Positions 51,813 to 61,565 of a stretch of DNA of 64,000 nt are shown piece by piece (within the stretch, counting starts at the first letter, position 1; the number at the start of each line of letters is the position of its first letter). The notes beneath the pieces were generated by a model. It did no database searches. It saw nothing but the letters and a program-made list of their open reading frames with translations, and was not told the origin of the DNA. The stretch is from Arthrobacter sp. Soil764 (GTDB taxonomy: Bacteria; Actinomycetota; Actinomycetes; Actinomycetales; Micrococcaceae), in contig NZ_LMSI01000024.1 in assembly GCF_001428075.1 (NCBI RefSeq), positions 116,683-180,682 of the forward strand, in the 5' to 3' direction. The position numbers and the translations under genes were made by a program.

Positions 51813-51843
51813 GCTCTAAAAACGTATATCTTAAATTTAGAGC
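51813..51843. promoter_or_regulatory. Inverted repeat GCTCTAAA-N15-TTTAGAGC
   Basis: An 8-bp perfect inverted repeat in the AT-rich part of the 183-base divergent region upstream of the TetR gene. Its arms differ from the second repeat at 51863, implying a different DNA-binding protein or an mRNA leader. Read directly. Confidence 0.55.
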
Positions 51844-51862
51844 TGGAGCACTTACGTGTCAA

Positions 51863-51884
51863 GTAGGTAGACTGGGCTACCTAC
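51863..51884. promoter_or_regulatory. TetR operator GTAGGTAG-N6-CTACCTAC
   Basis: An 8-bp perfect inverted repeat with a 6-base spacer, ending 20 bases before the TetR ATG. Its size and position match TetR-family operators, so autoregulation is likely. Confidence 0.75.
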
Positions 51885-51904
51885 CAATGTCGCGAGGAGT
51901 GCCC

Positions 51905-52501
51905 ATGTCCATTTCAAGCCCGGCCTCGCCGGCGCGCCCTCCTGCCCGCCAACTGCTGCTTGAGGCGGCCGCCCGGCTTTTCTACGCCAATGGCGTGGCC
52001 GCCACGGGGATCGACGCGATCACCGCCGAAGCGGGAGTGGCAAAGAAGAGCCTGTACAACAACTTCAGGTCAAAGGCGGACCTGGTGGCCGCATACCTGG
52101 AAGCCCGGCACGGGGAATGGCTGGAGCTTTACCGTCGGCGTCTGGAAACGGCCGGCACTCCGCGCGAAGAGGTCCTGGCGGTCTTCGACGCCTACCTCGA
52201 CCACGCCAACTTCGTCTACCGGCACGGTTTCAGGGGCTGCGGGCTGCTCAATGCGGCGGCCGAACTCCCGGCCGGGGACCCCGGGAGGGAGGCGGTGCGC
52301 CGCCACAAGGAACAGGTGCAGGAACTCCTTTCGCAGCATGTGGCCGGGCTGCTGCCAGGCCGGGAAGAGCTGTCCCCGGGACTTGCCGCGCATCTGGCCT
52401 TCCTGCTGGAGGGAGCCATGGCCAGGGCAGGCCTTGAAGGACACGATGCGCCCTTGCGGGACGCCCGGTCCATCGCCGGGCAACTGCTGGACGCCCTGTG
52501 A
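51905..52501 (+). CDS. TetR-family transcriptional regulator
   Basis: A 198-residue regulator. The N-terminal HTH is PARQLLLEAAARLFYANGVA then AGVAKKSLYNNFRSKADLVA (about 14-58). A ligand-binding helical domain follows. An AGGAG site lies before the ATG at 51905; an in-frame ATG at 51887 would overlap the operator. Its stop overlaps the transporter start (GTGA), so it and the DMT pump form an operon that it probably controls. Confidence 0.93.
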   Translation: MSISSPASPARPPARQLLLEAAARLFYANGVAATGIDAITAEAGVAKKSLYNNFRSKADLVAAYLEARHGEWLELYRRRLETAGTPREEVLAVFDAYLDHANFVYRHGFRGCGLLNAAAELPAGDPGREAVRRHKEQVQELLSQHVAGLLPGREELSPGLAAHLAFLLEGAMARAGLEGHDAPLRDARSIAGQLLDAL

Positions 52502-53571
52502 ACAACATGCCTCACCATCAGCAGGCCGGGCGTTGGGGAGCGCTCTCCGTCGTGGCGGCATCGATCCTCTGGGGTACCACCGGAACGGCGGCCACCTTCG
52601 CGCCGGCCGTGAGCCCGCTGGCCATCGGTGCCGTGGCTATGGGACTCGGTGGGCTGCTGCAGGCGCTGTACGCCGCACGCCATATCGCAGCCCAGTGGGG
52701 CAGTCTTCGTGCGCGGTGGGGCCTGGTGTCGCTCGGCGCTGCGGCGGTGGCTGTCTACCCCCTCGCCTTCTACAGTTCCATGCACCTCTCCGGAGTGGCC
52801 GTGGGAACAGTCGTCTCCATCGGTTCGGCGCCGGTGGCCGCGGCCCTTATCGAACGCTTCGCCGACGGGAAGCTGCTGGACAGGCGATGGATTTTCGGGG
52901 CGATGCTGGGAATCGGCGGAGCCGCCCTGCTGTCACTCGCCGGACATTCACCGGGGCCCAACGCGCCGGGCCCCGGAGGGGATTCCTGGACCTCGACGGC
53001 GGGAATCCTCCTGGGGCTGCTGGCCGGAACCACGTATGCACTGTACTCCTGGGCGGCCCATCGCCTGACCGGCCAAGCTGTCACCTCCCGGGCCGCCATG
53101 GGCGCCGTCTTCGGCCTCGGCGGGATCCTCTTGATGCCGGTCCTTGCCGCGACCGGCGGCCCGCTCCTGGAGTCCTGGCGCGCCGCTGGTGTGGGTGCCT
53201 ACATGGCGGCGGTGCCGATGTTTGCCGGGTATCTGCTGTTCGGCTGGGGACTGGCCCGCGTGGGGGCGAGCACGGCCACTGGCATCTCCCTGCTCGAAAC
53301 CGTCGTGGCAGCCGTCCTGGCCGTACTCGTGGTGGGCGAACGGCTCCCGGCACTTGCCTGGCTCGGCGCCGCCGTCGTCCTCGCCAGCCTGTTCATCCTG
53401 ACGCCGCGGAGGCAAACCCGTGCAGCAGCAGGGCGCCGGGCAGGCTCAACAGCAGCGCCGGGGCCGCCGCCATCAAGGCCGTTAACCGGTAATTTGCCGG
53501 CCTCCGCTCCGGGCCAGCACCGTGGGACCGAGCAGCAGGCAGGCGCCCAGCCCCAGCAGCAGAATCCCTAG
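52498..53571 (+). CDS. DMT-superfamily EamA transporter
   Basis: A 357-residue permease with ten predicted helices arranged as two EamA repeats. AASILWGTTGTAATFAPAVS opens the first repeat, and ASTATGISLLETVVAAVLAV lies in the second. The last 50 residues are a hydrophilic Pro/Gln/Ala-rich tail unusual for the family, reading into the convergent DUF3040 gene; the tail may be extra sequence. It begins with GTG overlapping the TetR stop. It exports a small metabolite, possibly an amino acid or drug. Confidence 0.9.
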   Translation: MNNMPHHQQAGRWGALSVVAASILWGTTGTAATFAPAVSPLAIGAVAMGLGGLLQALYAARHIAAQWGSLRARWGLVSLGAAAVAVYPLAFYSSMHLSGVAVGTVVSIGSAPVAAALIERFADGKLLDRRWIFGAMLGIGGAALLSLAGHSPGPNAPGPGGDSWTSTAGILLGLLAGTTYALYSWAAHRLTGQAVTSRAAMGAVFGLGGILLMPVLAATGGPLLESWRAAGVGAYMAAVPMFAGYLLFGWGLARVGASTATGISLLETVVAAVLAVLVVGERLPALAWLGAAVVLASLFILTPRRQTRAAAGRRAGSTAAPGPPPSRPLTGNLPASAPGQHRGTEQQAGAQPQQQNP

Positions 53572-53778
53572 CACTACCGCGCCCGGAGCCGGCAGCCCCG
53601 CCCCTGCAATGATGAGCACCAGGCCGACCAGTGCCGCGGCCGTCCCCGGGAACAGCCCTGTGGGGAAACGGCGCGCCGGATAGCCGGACAGCAGTTCCAT
53701 GGCCAGATGGGGATCGTCCGCGATCAGCCCCAGCTCCAGCTCCTTGAGAAGGCGTCGCTCCTCATCGGACATTGGCAT
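53482..53778 (-). CDS. DUF3040-family small membrane protein
   Basis: A 98-residue actinobacterial protein. The conserved N-terminus MPMSDEERRLLKELELGLIA (then DDPHLAMEL) matches DUF3040, followed by two hydrophobic helices (AAALVGLVLIIAGAGLP, VVLGILLLGLGACLLLG). It overlaps the tail of the convergent DMT gene by 90 bases. Function unknown. Confidence 0.85.
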   Translation of the reverse strand: MPMSDEERRLLKELELGLIADDPHLAMELLSGYPARRFPTGLFPGTAAALVGLVLIIAGAGLPAPGAVVLGILLLGLGACLLLGPTVLARSGGRQITG

Positions 53779-53873
53779 GGCGGGCCCCTGTTCCCTGGGC
53801 GGCGGTATCGGTATCGACCGTAGGAGCCTTCTACCGGTTAGTCAATAGTCCCGGGCGCAGGGCTGGAAGCCGC

Positions 53874-54920
53874 CTACCGCCGTCGCAATTCCGCGAACTC
53901 GATGGACGGCACAATGGCGCCCGCGTCCCGCTCCACGAAGTTGGCGCCCGGCGGCACCAGCTCGTCGATGGCGTCCAGCACCGTCTCGCCCAGCTGGACG
54001 TCTGCCGCACGCAGGTAGGCCTGGAGGTGTTCCTCGCTGCGCGGTCCGATGATCACGCTGCTGATGGCGGGATGGGTCAGGGCGAAGCCCACGGCCAGGT
54101 CCACCAGGGACAGCTCCAGCTTGTCCGCCAGCCGGGCCAGTGAGTCCGCGGCAAGCAGCTTCCGCTCGCTCGAGGGCCCGGAGATGTCGTAGCGGCCCGG
54201 CAGTGTGTGGACCCGGGTGGGCGGCTTGCCTGATTCGAGGACAAAGCTGCCGGACAGCCAGCCGCCGGCCAGCGGACCGTAGGCAAGCACCCCCAGGCCG
54301 TACTGCTGGGCGATGGGCAGGACATCCCGTTCGTTGCCACGGACCAGCATGGAATAGGGAACCTGGTTGCCCAGCGGCGGAATCAGGTGGTTTGTGGTGG
54401 CCAGCCATTGCGCTTCCACAAGCTGCGCCGGCGTGAACACGGAGGTGCCGTAATACAGGATCTTGCCCTGGCGGATCAGGTCGTTGAGGGTGGTGATGGT
54501 CTCCAGGACGTCGGTGTTGTAGTCCGGCCGGTGCGCCTGGTACAGGTCGATCCGGTCTGTCTGCAACCGGCGGAGGCTGCCCTCGACGGCCTGCATGATC
54601 CAGCGCCGGGAGTTTCCGGAGTGCGCCGGATTGGCGCTCATCTGGCCATGGAACTTGGTGGCCAGGAAGACGTCGTCCCGGCGGCCGCGGAGCGCCCGCC
54701 CCACCACCTGCTCGGACTCGCCCTGTGAGTAGACGTCGGCGGTGTCAATTGCCGTGATGCCGGCGTCCAGGGCTGCATGGATGATGCGGATGCTTTCATC
54801 CGCACCGGTGGGAGCGCCCTGCGGGCTTCCGTTCCCCTCGCCGAAATTCATGGTGCCAAGGGTGAGGGGACTGATGGGGGTTCCCGACCGTCCGAACACC
54901 CGCAGTTCACTCAGGCTCAT
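53874..54920 (-). CDS. Aldo/keto reductase
   Basis: A 348-residue NADP-dependent reductase. The catalytic set is in DTADVYSQGESEQVVGRAL (Asp, Tyr), LATKFHGQM (Lys) and YQAHRPD (His), and the C-terminal cofactor region is ISSVIIGPRSEEHLQ. The ATG at 54920 has a GGAGG site. It is monocistronic and lies divergently 178 bases from the GAF-ANTAR remnant; the substrate is unknown. Confidence 0.92.
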   Translation of the reverse strand: MSLSELRVFGRSGTPISPLTLGTMNFGEGNGSPQGAPTGADESIRIIHAALDAGITAIDTADVYSQGESEQVVGRALRGRRDDVFLATKFHGQMSANPAHSGNSRRWIMQAVEGSLRRLQTDRIDLYQAHRPDYNTDVLETITTLNDLIRQGKILYYGTSVFTPAQLVEAQWLATTNHLIPPLGNQVPYSMLVRGNERDVLPIAQQYGLGVLAYGPLAGGWLSGSFVLESGKPPTRVHTLPGRYDISGPSSERKLLAADSLARLADKLELSLVDLAVGFALTHPAISSVIIGPRSEEHLQAYLRAADVQLGETVLDAIDELVPPGANFVERDAGAIVPSIEFAELRRR

Positions 54921-55098
54921 CTGCGGTTTCCTCCATTCAGTTGCCGTGCCTTGGATCGTCATGAGGCTACACAGCCTGGATGGACCGCCGCAGATTTCCG
55001 CCTTAGTCCTTCTCTTTTCGTCGCACGGAGTAACCGGGACCGGCGGGAATGACGTTTTGTGGCGCGCAAACGGCCGGGCATCATGCCTATATTGGGGG

Positions 55099-55832
55099 AT
55101 GGGCACCATCAAGAGCGACGACCAGTTCGTCCAGCTGCACGACCTCATCATCGGCAGCAGCAACGTGGCTGACTTCCTGACGGAGCTGTCCTCTGTTGCA
55201 GCCTCCACACTCAGCGATGACGCGGGCGCGCCCATCGAGTGCGGGGTGACCCTGCGGCGCCGCAAACGCAGCGTCACCATTGCCGGCAGCAGTGAACGCG
55301 CCGTCATCCTGGACAAGCTGGAGCAGGCGCTGGGGGAGGGTCCGTGCCTCGCGGCGCTGGAGGTCATGAGCCCCATGGTCCTGGCAAATGTCGAGACCGA
55401 TAACCGCTGGCCCAACTACCAGAAGGTCCTGGCCGAGCATGGCTGCGGCAGCGTCCTGGGCGTCCCCTTGCCCTGGACGAACATCAGTCCGCCGCGTTGA
55501 ACTTCTTCGCCGCAGAGCCGGACGTCTTTGCTCCCGAAACCGTCCACCGGGCTGAAGCGTTTGCCGATCTCGCATCCCGCGCGCTGCGGCTGGCGCTGCG
55601 GATCGCCGATACCCAGAACCTGGCGGATGACCTGAGGGCCGCAATGGCGAGCCGTACCACCATCGACGTTGCCTGCGGCGTGATCATGGCCCAGAACCGG
55701 TGCAGCCAGGATGAGGCCATGGCCCTGCTCGCCAAGGCGTCCAGCCATCGGAACCAGAAGCTGCGGGACGTTGCCGCCGGGATCCTGGGCCGGGTCAGCG
55801 ACGGGGGAGTGCGCACACACTTCGATCCGTAG
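55099..55832 (+). pseudogene. GAF-ANTAR antiterminator protein, split by a frameshift
   Basis: Two overlapping frames together encode one protein. The first (55099-55500) is a GAF domain (SDDQFVQLHDLIIGSS, LVANVETDNRWPNYQKV-like segments, GSVLGVPLP). The second (from about 55475 to 55832) continues with LDEHQSAALNFFAAEPDVF and an ANTAR RNA-binding domain (IDVACGVIMAQNRCSQDEAM). The expected junction VPLPLDEHQ needs one extra C in the CCC at 55471-55473. This is a one-base deletion or a sequencing error. ANTAR proteins bind RNA to prevent termination. Confidence 0.88.
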
Positions 55833-55994
55833 GCCGTGCCCTGGACCCGTCAAGACCCGCCCGCCTGCAGTCCCGGTTTCGCCTCCGCCCCGCCCTGCAA
55901 TAATCTGAACCAACGGTTGTGCACGGGGGTGTCGGCGCCCGGTACAACAGCAGCACTGTAAGTTCCGGGACCATCACAGACGAGGCGGACACCC

Positions 55995-58217
55995 ATGACG
56001 GCTTCAGGCCAACAGCATGCAGAACGGCCCACCACTACGGCAGGCCCTCCTGCCGCTGCCCCTGGGCCGGTCGATCCGCACCTGCTGCAGCGACTGGCGG
56101 ACGCCCATGGGGTGGGTACGTCCTTCCAGGGCTGGGACGGGCTTCCGCACTCCGTTGCCCAGGAGACGCTGATCAAGGTGCTGGCCGCCCTCGGCGTTGA
56201 GGCAAACACCAACCGGCAGATACAGGCTGCCCTGGCGGAAGCGGAATTGGCGCCGTGGCGGCGCATGCTGCCGCCCGCCGTCGTGATTAAACAGGGCGAG
56301 CCGGCCCAGGTGCCGGTCCATGTCCGTGACGGCGCCACCGCGAGCGTTACCGTAACCCTTGAAGGGGGAACCGGGGAACGGGAGGCTGTCCAGCAGGATC
56401 TCTGGGTCCAGCCCAGGGAGGTCGACGGCGTTTCCAGGGGACGTGCCACGTTCTCCCTCCCCGAGGACTTGCCTCTGGGCTGGCACACCCTACACGCGGA
56501 GTCGGAGGGTGCCACCGCCACCGCCACCCTGGTGGTGACGCCGCCACGGCTGGCCACGGCAAAGCCCCTGGAGGAACGCCGCGGCTGGGGGCTGGCCACG
56601 CAGCTGTACTCAGTCCGGTCCAAGCGGTCATGGGGCATCGGCGACTTTGCGGACCTGGCCGATCTGGCGGCCATCAGCGGCGGGCGCGGCGCCGACTACG
56701 TGCTGGTCAACCCGCTGCACGCGGCTGAGCCCGTGCCGCCGGTCCAGCCCTCGCCCTACTCGCCGTCCACCCGCCGGTTCTTCAACCCGCTCTATATCCG
56801 GATCGAGGCCATCCCCGAACTGGCCTACCTCCGGCCGCGGAAACGCGCAGCCCTGGAAAAGCTGCACGAGGAAGTGGCAGGGCTGAACCGGGAAGGTGCC
56901 CGCCTAGACCGCGATGCCGTGTACGCGGCGAAGCTGCAGGCACTTGAAATGCTCTACCACACCCGCCGTTCACCCGCCCGGCAAGCCGCCTTCGACGAGT
57001 TCTGCCGCATCTCCGGCAGCGGACTGGAGGATTTCGCCCTATGGTCGGCCATCCGGGAGGACCTGGCGCCGGACGACCCGCTCTGGAAGGACCCGGCCTA
57101 CGCCATCGGAACCCCGCAAGCGGAAGCCCTGCGGACCAAGCTGGCGGACCGGATCGGGTTCCACCGCTGGCTGCAGTGGATCTGCGACGAACAGCTGGAA
57201 AATGCGCAGCAGACTGCCCTGCGGTCCGGGATGCGGCTGGGCGTGGTGCACGACCTCGCGGTGGGCGTGGACCACAGCAGCGCCGACGCCTGGACATTGC
57301 GCGGCGTGCTGACCCCCAACACCAGCGTGGGGGCCCCGCCGGACATGTACAACCAGCAGGGGCAAGACTGGGGCCAGCCGCCGTGGCACCCCGCCCGGCT
57401 GGCCGAGGCGGGTTACGAACCGTTCCGCAACATGCTGGCCAACGTGCTCCGGCACGCCGGCGGCATCCGCGTGGACCACATTTTGGGCCTCTTCCGGCTG
57501 TGGTGGATCCCCATGGGGAACGCTCCGGGGGACGGCGCTTACGTCCGCTACGACCACGAGGCCTTGATCGGCATCCTCGCCCTTGAGGCGCACCGCGCCG
57601 GTGCCGTGGTGATCGGGGAGGACCTGGGCACCTTCGAGCCATGGGTGCGTGACTACCTTGCGGCCCGCGGGATCCTGGGCACGTCCATCCTTTGGTTTGA
57701 GTACGACGGCGATTCACCCCTTCCGCCGGAAAAGTACCGCACGCAGGCGCTCGCCAGCGTCAACACCCACGACCTCCCGCCCACCGCCGGTTACCTGGCT
57801 GGCGACCACGTGGGGCTGCGGAGCCGGCTGGGGCTGCTGGAACGGTCCGAGCAGGAGGAGCGCACGGAGCACAACGCGTCCCTGGAGAAAATGTTCGCCC
57901 TGTTGCGCGAACATGGTTACCTTTCCGAAGGGGCTGCCGGGGGTGCCGAGGGGCAGGCAACCGAAGAGCACACCATCGAGGCACTGCACCTCCTGCTGGC
58001 CCAGGCGCCGTCGGTACTGCTGGGCGTGGCCCTCGTGGATGCGGTGGGGGAGCGGCGGGTCCAGAACCAGCCCGGAACCACGGAGGCCCTCTACCCCAAC
58101 TGGCAGGTGCCGTTGGGCGGCCCGGACGGCAAGCCCGTCTACCTCGATGACCTTCCCGCGAACAAGCGGTTCAACTCGCTGCTTGCGGCGGTGGAGGGAG
58201 CCCTGCACGGCGCATAA
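55995..58217 (+). CDS. malQ: 4-alpha-glucanotransferase (amylomaltase)
   Basis: A 740-residue GH77 enzyme that transfers glucan segments between malto-oligosaccharides. The catalytic nucleophile is Asp494 in GGIRVDHILGLFRLWW, the acid/base Glu is in VIGEDLGTFEP, and the third Asp is in SVNTHDLPPTAG. The long N-terminal beta-domain (to about residue 190) is typical of actinobacterial MalQ. It is convergent with the secreted amylase gene across a shared terminator, so the pair uses starch breakdown products. Confidence 0.94.
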   Translation: MTASGQQHAERPTTTAGPPAAAPGPVDPHLLQRLADAHGVGTSFQGWDGLPHSVAQETLIKVLAALGVEANTNRQIQAALAEAELAPWRRMLPPAVVIKQGEPAQVPVHVRDGATASVTVTLEGGTGEREAVQQDLWVQPREVDGVSRGRATFSLPEDLPLGWHTLHAESEGATATATLVVTPPRLATAKPLEERRGWGLATQLYSVRSKRSWGIGDFADLADLAAISGGRGADYVLVNPLHAAEPVPPVQPSPYSPSTRRFFNPLYIRIEAIPELAYLRPRKRAALEKLHEEVAGLNREGARLDRDAVYAAKLQALEMLYHTRRSPARQAAFDEFCRISGSGLEDFALWSAIREDLAPDDPLWKDPAYAIGTPQAEALRTKLADRIGFHRWLQWICDEQLENAQQTALRSGMRLGVVHDLAVGVDHSSADAWTLRGVLTPNTSVGAPPDMYNQQGQDWGQPPWHPARLAEAGYEPFRNMLANVLRHAGGIRVDHILGLFRLWWIPMGNAPGDGAYVRYDHEALIGILALEAHRAGAVVIGEDLGTFEPWVRDYLAARGILGTSILWFEYDGDSPLPPEKYRTQALASVNTHDLPPTAGYLAGDHVGLRSRLGLLERSEQEERTEHNASLEKMFALLREHGYLSEGAAGGAEGQATEEHTIEALHLLLAQAPSVLLGVALVDAVGERRVQNQPGTTEALYPNWQVPLGGPDGKPVYLDDLPANKRFNSLLAAVEGALHGA

Positions 58218-58226
58218 GCGGGTAGT

Positions 58227-58277
58227 GAAAGCAACGAGGCCCCGCCGCTTTTGTCAGCGGCGGGGCCTGTTGCTTTC
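58227..58277. terminator. Strong bidirectional terminator, malQ / amylase
   Basis: GAAAGCAAC...GGCCCCGCCGC pairs with GCGGCGGGGCC...GTTGCTTTC around a TTTTGTCA loop, giving about 20 paired bases with one small internal mismatch. It lies between the two convergent stops, 10 bases after malQ and 27 after the amylase. Confidence 0.85.
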
Positions 58278-58303
58278 GTGGTTACCTTGTTTCGGAAGGT
58301 GAA

Positions 58304-61300
58304 CTAGCCTGCGGTGATCACATGGGTGAAATGGTCATAACGGAAGGTGACCGGGCCGCCGTCGTGCTCAAGCACGATGTTGGCCCCCGGCGTTGCCCCG
58401 CCGGCCCCGTAACTGACGTCCCACGCCTTATTGAGGGCCGCCTTGAACTCGTAGCTTCCTGCCGGCAGGTCCGGAACGGAGAGCTTCCACACGAGGTCTG
58501 CCGGGTCCAGCACCAGCTGCGCCTGGCTGCAGGCAGGCTCCCAGTCCGAGGCGCAGCCCAGTTCGCTGTCCATGCTCCCGGCAGCGGCCACGGCAGCCGG
58601 CTGCTGTGAAGCGTAGACGGCGCTGAGCAGGTGGGTGCTGTTGTCGTAGCGGAAGGTGACCCTGCCGCCGGGGTGGTCCAGCACGATGTTCTGCCCGTTC
58701 AGTTGGCCGTCGGCGCCGTAGTTTTCGTCCCAGCCGCCGTTGAGCGCCGCCTTGTATTCGTACTTGCCGGCCGGCAGGTCCACGGTCAGCCGCCAGATGC
58801 GGTCAGCCGGATCCAGTTTCATCCGAGCCTGGCTGCAGCCCGGATCCCAGTCTGCGCTGCAGCCCATTGCCTTGTTCAGGGACCCGGCCACCGTGACCGA
58901 ATCGGGCTGCGGGGCCTGCCCCACCGTGACGGTCCTGATGTCGCTGGTGACGTTGAAGCCGGGGCCGGCCATCGAGGCGCGATACTGGACCTTGGTGCCA
59001 TCGGCCAGTGCGGAGACGTCGTCGGTTGCGGAGTAGACGGGCGACGACGAGTCGGTGCCCACCGCGGTCCAGTCCCCGCCGCCCACACTGCGTTCGAAGG
59101 ACACCACGTGGCTGGCCTTCTCCGGATCGGCGGTGGCGCTCAGCTCAACCTTGCCCTCCACGCTGCTGCCCTCCGCGGGCTTTTGCAGGGTCAGGACGGG
59201 CGCGGGGACTGCTGCTGAACGGCTCCGGCTGGTGGCGGTATGCCCGCCGTTGTCCAGGGCGGTGGCGCGGTACTCCAGCGGCGTGCCGGCGTCCAGCGCC
59301 GCCACGTCGTGGAACACCTGGTACGGCGCGGTGTCGTCCGTCCCGATGGGCTGCCACTGGCCGCCAGCCGTCTTCGCCTCAAAGGTGACCTCGTAGAACG
59401 AAGCACCGTCGACGTCGGCCGTTACGTTGATGCGTCCGTTGTCAGCCGGCGCGGCGGCCGGCTGCTGGAGGGCGACGGCGGGAGCCTCCTTGGAGTGCGG
59501 AATCCGTCCGGAGGATTCGTAGACGACGGCGGAGAGCGGCGGGACGGTCACGGTCAGTTTGGCGTCGTCCGAGGTTTTGGCCTCGTCGGCGCCCTCGCCG
59601 TAAATGCGCGTGTAGCTGCGCTTGGCGATGTAGGTGGGGACCTGCGCGGTCTGAGGCTGGGCGCTGTTGTTCAGGGCCACCACGTACTCGCGCTGGTCCC
59701 GGGCATCCGTGCGGGAGAAGGCATAGATGCCGGGTCCGTCGGAGGCGTAGCGGTGCTGGTGCGCCCCGTTCCGCAGTGCCGGGTGCTCCTTGGTGAGTGC
59801 GGCCAGTTCGCCGATCTTGGCGTAAAGGGGGTGGCCCGGGTTGAAATTGTCGGTGGCGTGGGTGGCGTCCGTGCCCAGCAGGTCGTCGTCCAGGTACTCC
59901 GGCACCTTGCTGGCGAAGAGCGTCTGGCGTGCGTCCTGGTCGCCGCCGGGGCCGGTGAAGCCCTGTTCGTCACCGTAGTAGACCACCGGGTTGCCGCGGG
60001 AGAAGTACATCAGTTCGTGGGCCAGGCCATCGCGGGCCACCTTCTCGGCGTCGCTTGCGGCCGGGTTGTCCTGGGCGATGAAGCTGCCGATGCGGCCCAT
60101 GTCGTGGTTGCCCAGGAAGGTGGGCAGTTCGTAGACATTGGAGTCGGCATCGGTGTACCAGTCGTCGCCCGCGAAGAAGGACTGCAGGGCCTTGGCGTCC
60201 TGGCTCTTGGAAGCAAAGTTGCGGGCAGCGTCCTGGAAGGGGAAATCCAGCACGGCCTGCATCTTGTTGCGGGTGGTGAACTGCGACGTGAAGCTCTTGG
60301 TGGTGTCGAAGACTTCGCCGAACATGAAGAACTCGTCCTTGCCGTGCTCCTTGGCGTAGTTGAGGACGTTGGGGCCGAATTCCTGCCAGAACTCGTTGTT
60401 CACGTGCTTCATGGTGTCGATCCGGAAACCGTCCACACCGAAGTCGCCGATCCAGGACTCATAGATGTCTTCCATGCCGTGCACCACGGTGGGATTTTCG
60501 GTGAAGAGGTCATCGAGGCCAAAGAAGTCGCCGTACATGGAGTCTTCACCGGTGAAGGTGGTGTCGCCGCGGTTGTGGTACAGCGTGGGGTCATTCAGCC
60601 AGGCAGGGACCTTGAGGTTTTCTTCACCGGGAGCCAGGACCGGCTTGTATGGGAATGAGGTCCTCGCATCCAGCTTGGGGAAGGTTCCGGTGCCGGCGTA
60701 GTCACGGTCATCGAAGGTTTCGCCCGAGGCCGTTTTGTAGGGGACGGCGTCCTTTGAGACGTAGCCTTTACGGTCGCCCTCCTGGTAACCGATCACGTCA
60801 GCTGTGTGGTTGGTGATGATGTCGAAGTACACCTTCATGCCGCGGGCGTGGGCATCCTGGATCAGGGCTTTGAGCTCGTCGTTGGTGCCCAGGTGCGGAT
60901 CGATCTGGGTGAAGTCGGTGACCCAGTAGCCGTGGTAGCCGGCTGATTTGTCCTCCGGCTGCACGGCCTTGTTCTTGAAGCTGGGGGTCAACCAGATGGA
61001 CGTGGTGCCCAGGCCCTGGATGTAGTCGATCTTGTTGCGCAGTCCGCCCAGGTCCCCGCCGTTGTAGAAGCCCTTCTTTGCGGGGTCGAAGCCGGAGATC
61101 ATCGGGTCAGGCCCCAGGCCGCCCTGGTCGTTGGCGGTGCTGCCGTTGCTGAAGCGGTCTGCCATGACGAAGTAAAAGTTCTCGTCCGTGACGGGTCCGC
61201 GGAGCGAATGGAGCGCGGAGGAGGATCCTTGGCCCTGGGTGCCGGGATTCTTTGGATCGTTAAGGCCCACCGCGGCATGGGCCGGAAGGACTACCGTCGA

Positions 61301-61540
61301 AACCGCCACGGCGGCTACCAGGAGGCCGGCTGCGGACCTGGCCGCGATGGCGTGGCTCAGGCTGCTTGATCGAGGGGCTGTGGGGTGCTGTGGTCCTGCG
61401 GGCTTTGGCCGCAGTTGGGCGCGTGGGGGCGCGCCTGAAGGAGTGCGGAATAACAAGGGTGAGACCTTCCTGGGAAGCAGCGCTGCTGTACAGGCTTGCC
61501 GTTGACAAGGGATGCGGCAGGAGGGTTCGAAGGACAGCAT
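58304..61540 (-). CDS. Secreted GH13 alpha-amylase/pullulanase-like enzyme with X25 modules
   Basis: A large secreted enzyme, about 1000 to 1078 residues. After a signal peptide (GLLVAAVAVSTVVLPAHAAV), residues about 110-650 form a GH13 barrel with VDGFRIDTMKHV (nucleophile Asp), FFMFGEVFD (acid/base Glu) and LPTFLGNHDMGR (third Asp). Two Ig-like domains follow, then two X25-type modules of about 95 residues (VTVAGSLNKAMGCSADWDPG and VAAAGSMDSELGCASDWEPA). The start at 61540 is uncertain; a nearer TTG/GTG start after 61460 would give a normal leader. It degrades starch outside the cell. Confidence 0.9.
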   Translation of the reverse strand: MLSFEPSCRIPCQRQACTAALLPRKVSPLLFRTPSGAPPRAQLRPKPAGPQHPTAPRSSSLSHAIAARSAAGLLVAAVAVSTVVLPAHAAVGLNDPKNPGTQGQGSSSALHSLRGPVTDENFYFVMADRFSNGSTANDQGGLGPDPMISGFDPAKKGFYNGGDLGGLRNKIDYIQGLGTTSIWLTPSFKNKAVQPEDKSAGYHGYWVTDFTQIDPHLGTNDELKALIQDAHARGMKVYFDIITNHTADVIGYQEGDRKGYVSKDAVPYKTASGETFDDRDYAGTGTFPKLDARTSFPYKPVLAPGEENLKVPAWLNDPTLYHNRGDTTFTGEDSMYGDFFGLDDLFTENPTVVHGMEDIYESWIGDFGVDGFRIDTMKHVNNEFWQEFGPNVLNYAKEHGKDEFFMFGEVFDTTKSFTSQFTTRNKMQAVLDFPFQDAARNFASKSQDAKALQSFFAGDDWYTDADSNVYELPTFLGNHDMGRIGSFIAQDNPAASDAEKVARDGLAHELMYFSRGNPVVYYGDEQGFTGPGGDQDARQTLFASKVPEYLDDDLLGTDATHATDNFNPGHPLYAKIGELAALTKEHPALRNGAHQHRYASDGPGIYAFSRTDARDQREYVVALNNSAQPQTAQVPTYIAKRSYTRIYGEGADEAKTSDDAKLTVTVPPLSAVVYESSGRIPHSKEAPAVALQQPAAAPADNGRINVTADVDGASFYEVTFEAKTAGGQWQPIGTDDTAPYQVFHDVAALDAGTPLEYRATALDNGGHTATSRSRSAAVPAPVLTLQKPAEGSSVEGKVELSATADPEKASHVVSFERSVGGGDWTAVGTDSSSPVYSATDDVSALADGTKVQYRASMAGPGFNVTSDIRTVTVGQAPQPDSVTVAGSLNKAMGCSADWDPGCSQARMKLDPADRIWRLTVDLPAGKYEYKAALNGGWDENYGADGQLNGQNIVLDHPGGRVTFRYDNSTHLLSAVYASQQPAAVAAAGSMDSELGCASDWEPACSQAQLVLDPADLVWKLSVPDLPAGSYEFKAALNKAWDVSYGAGGATPGANIVLEHDGGPVTFRYDHFTHVITAG

Positions 61541-61565
61541 GCTGACCTGTGAACCAAGTCACAAC

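Noticed and set aside
18792..51884. A shared operator between the palindrome at 18792 (CTACCT-AGGTAG) and the TetR repeat at 51863 (GTAGGTAG...CTACCTAC)
   Set aside because: The half-sites are related but oriented oppositely and spaced differently, so one regulator is unlikely to bind both in the same way.
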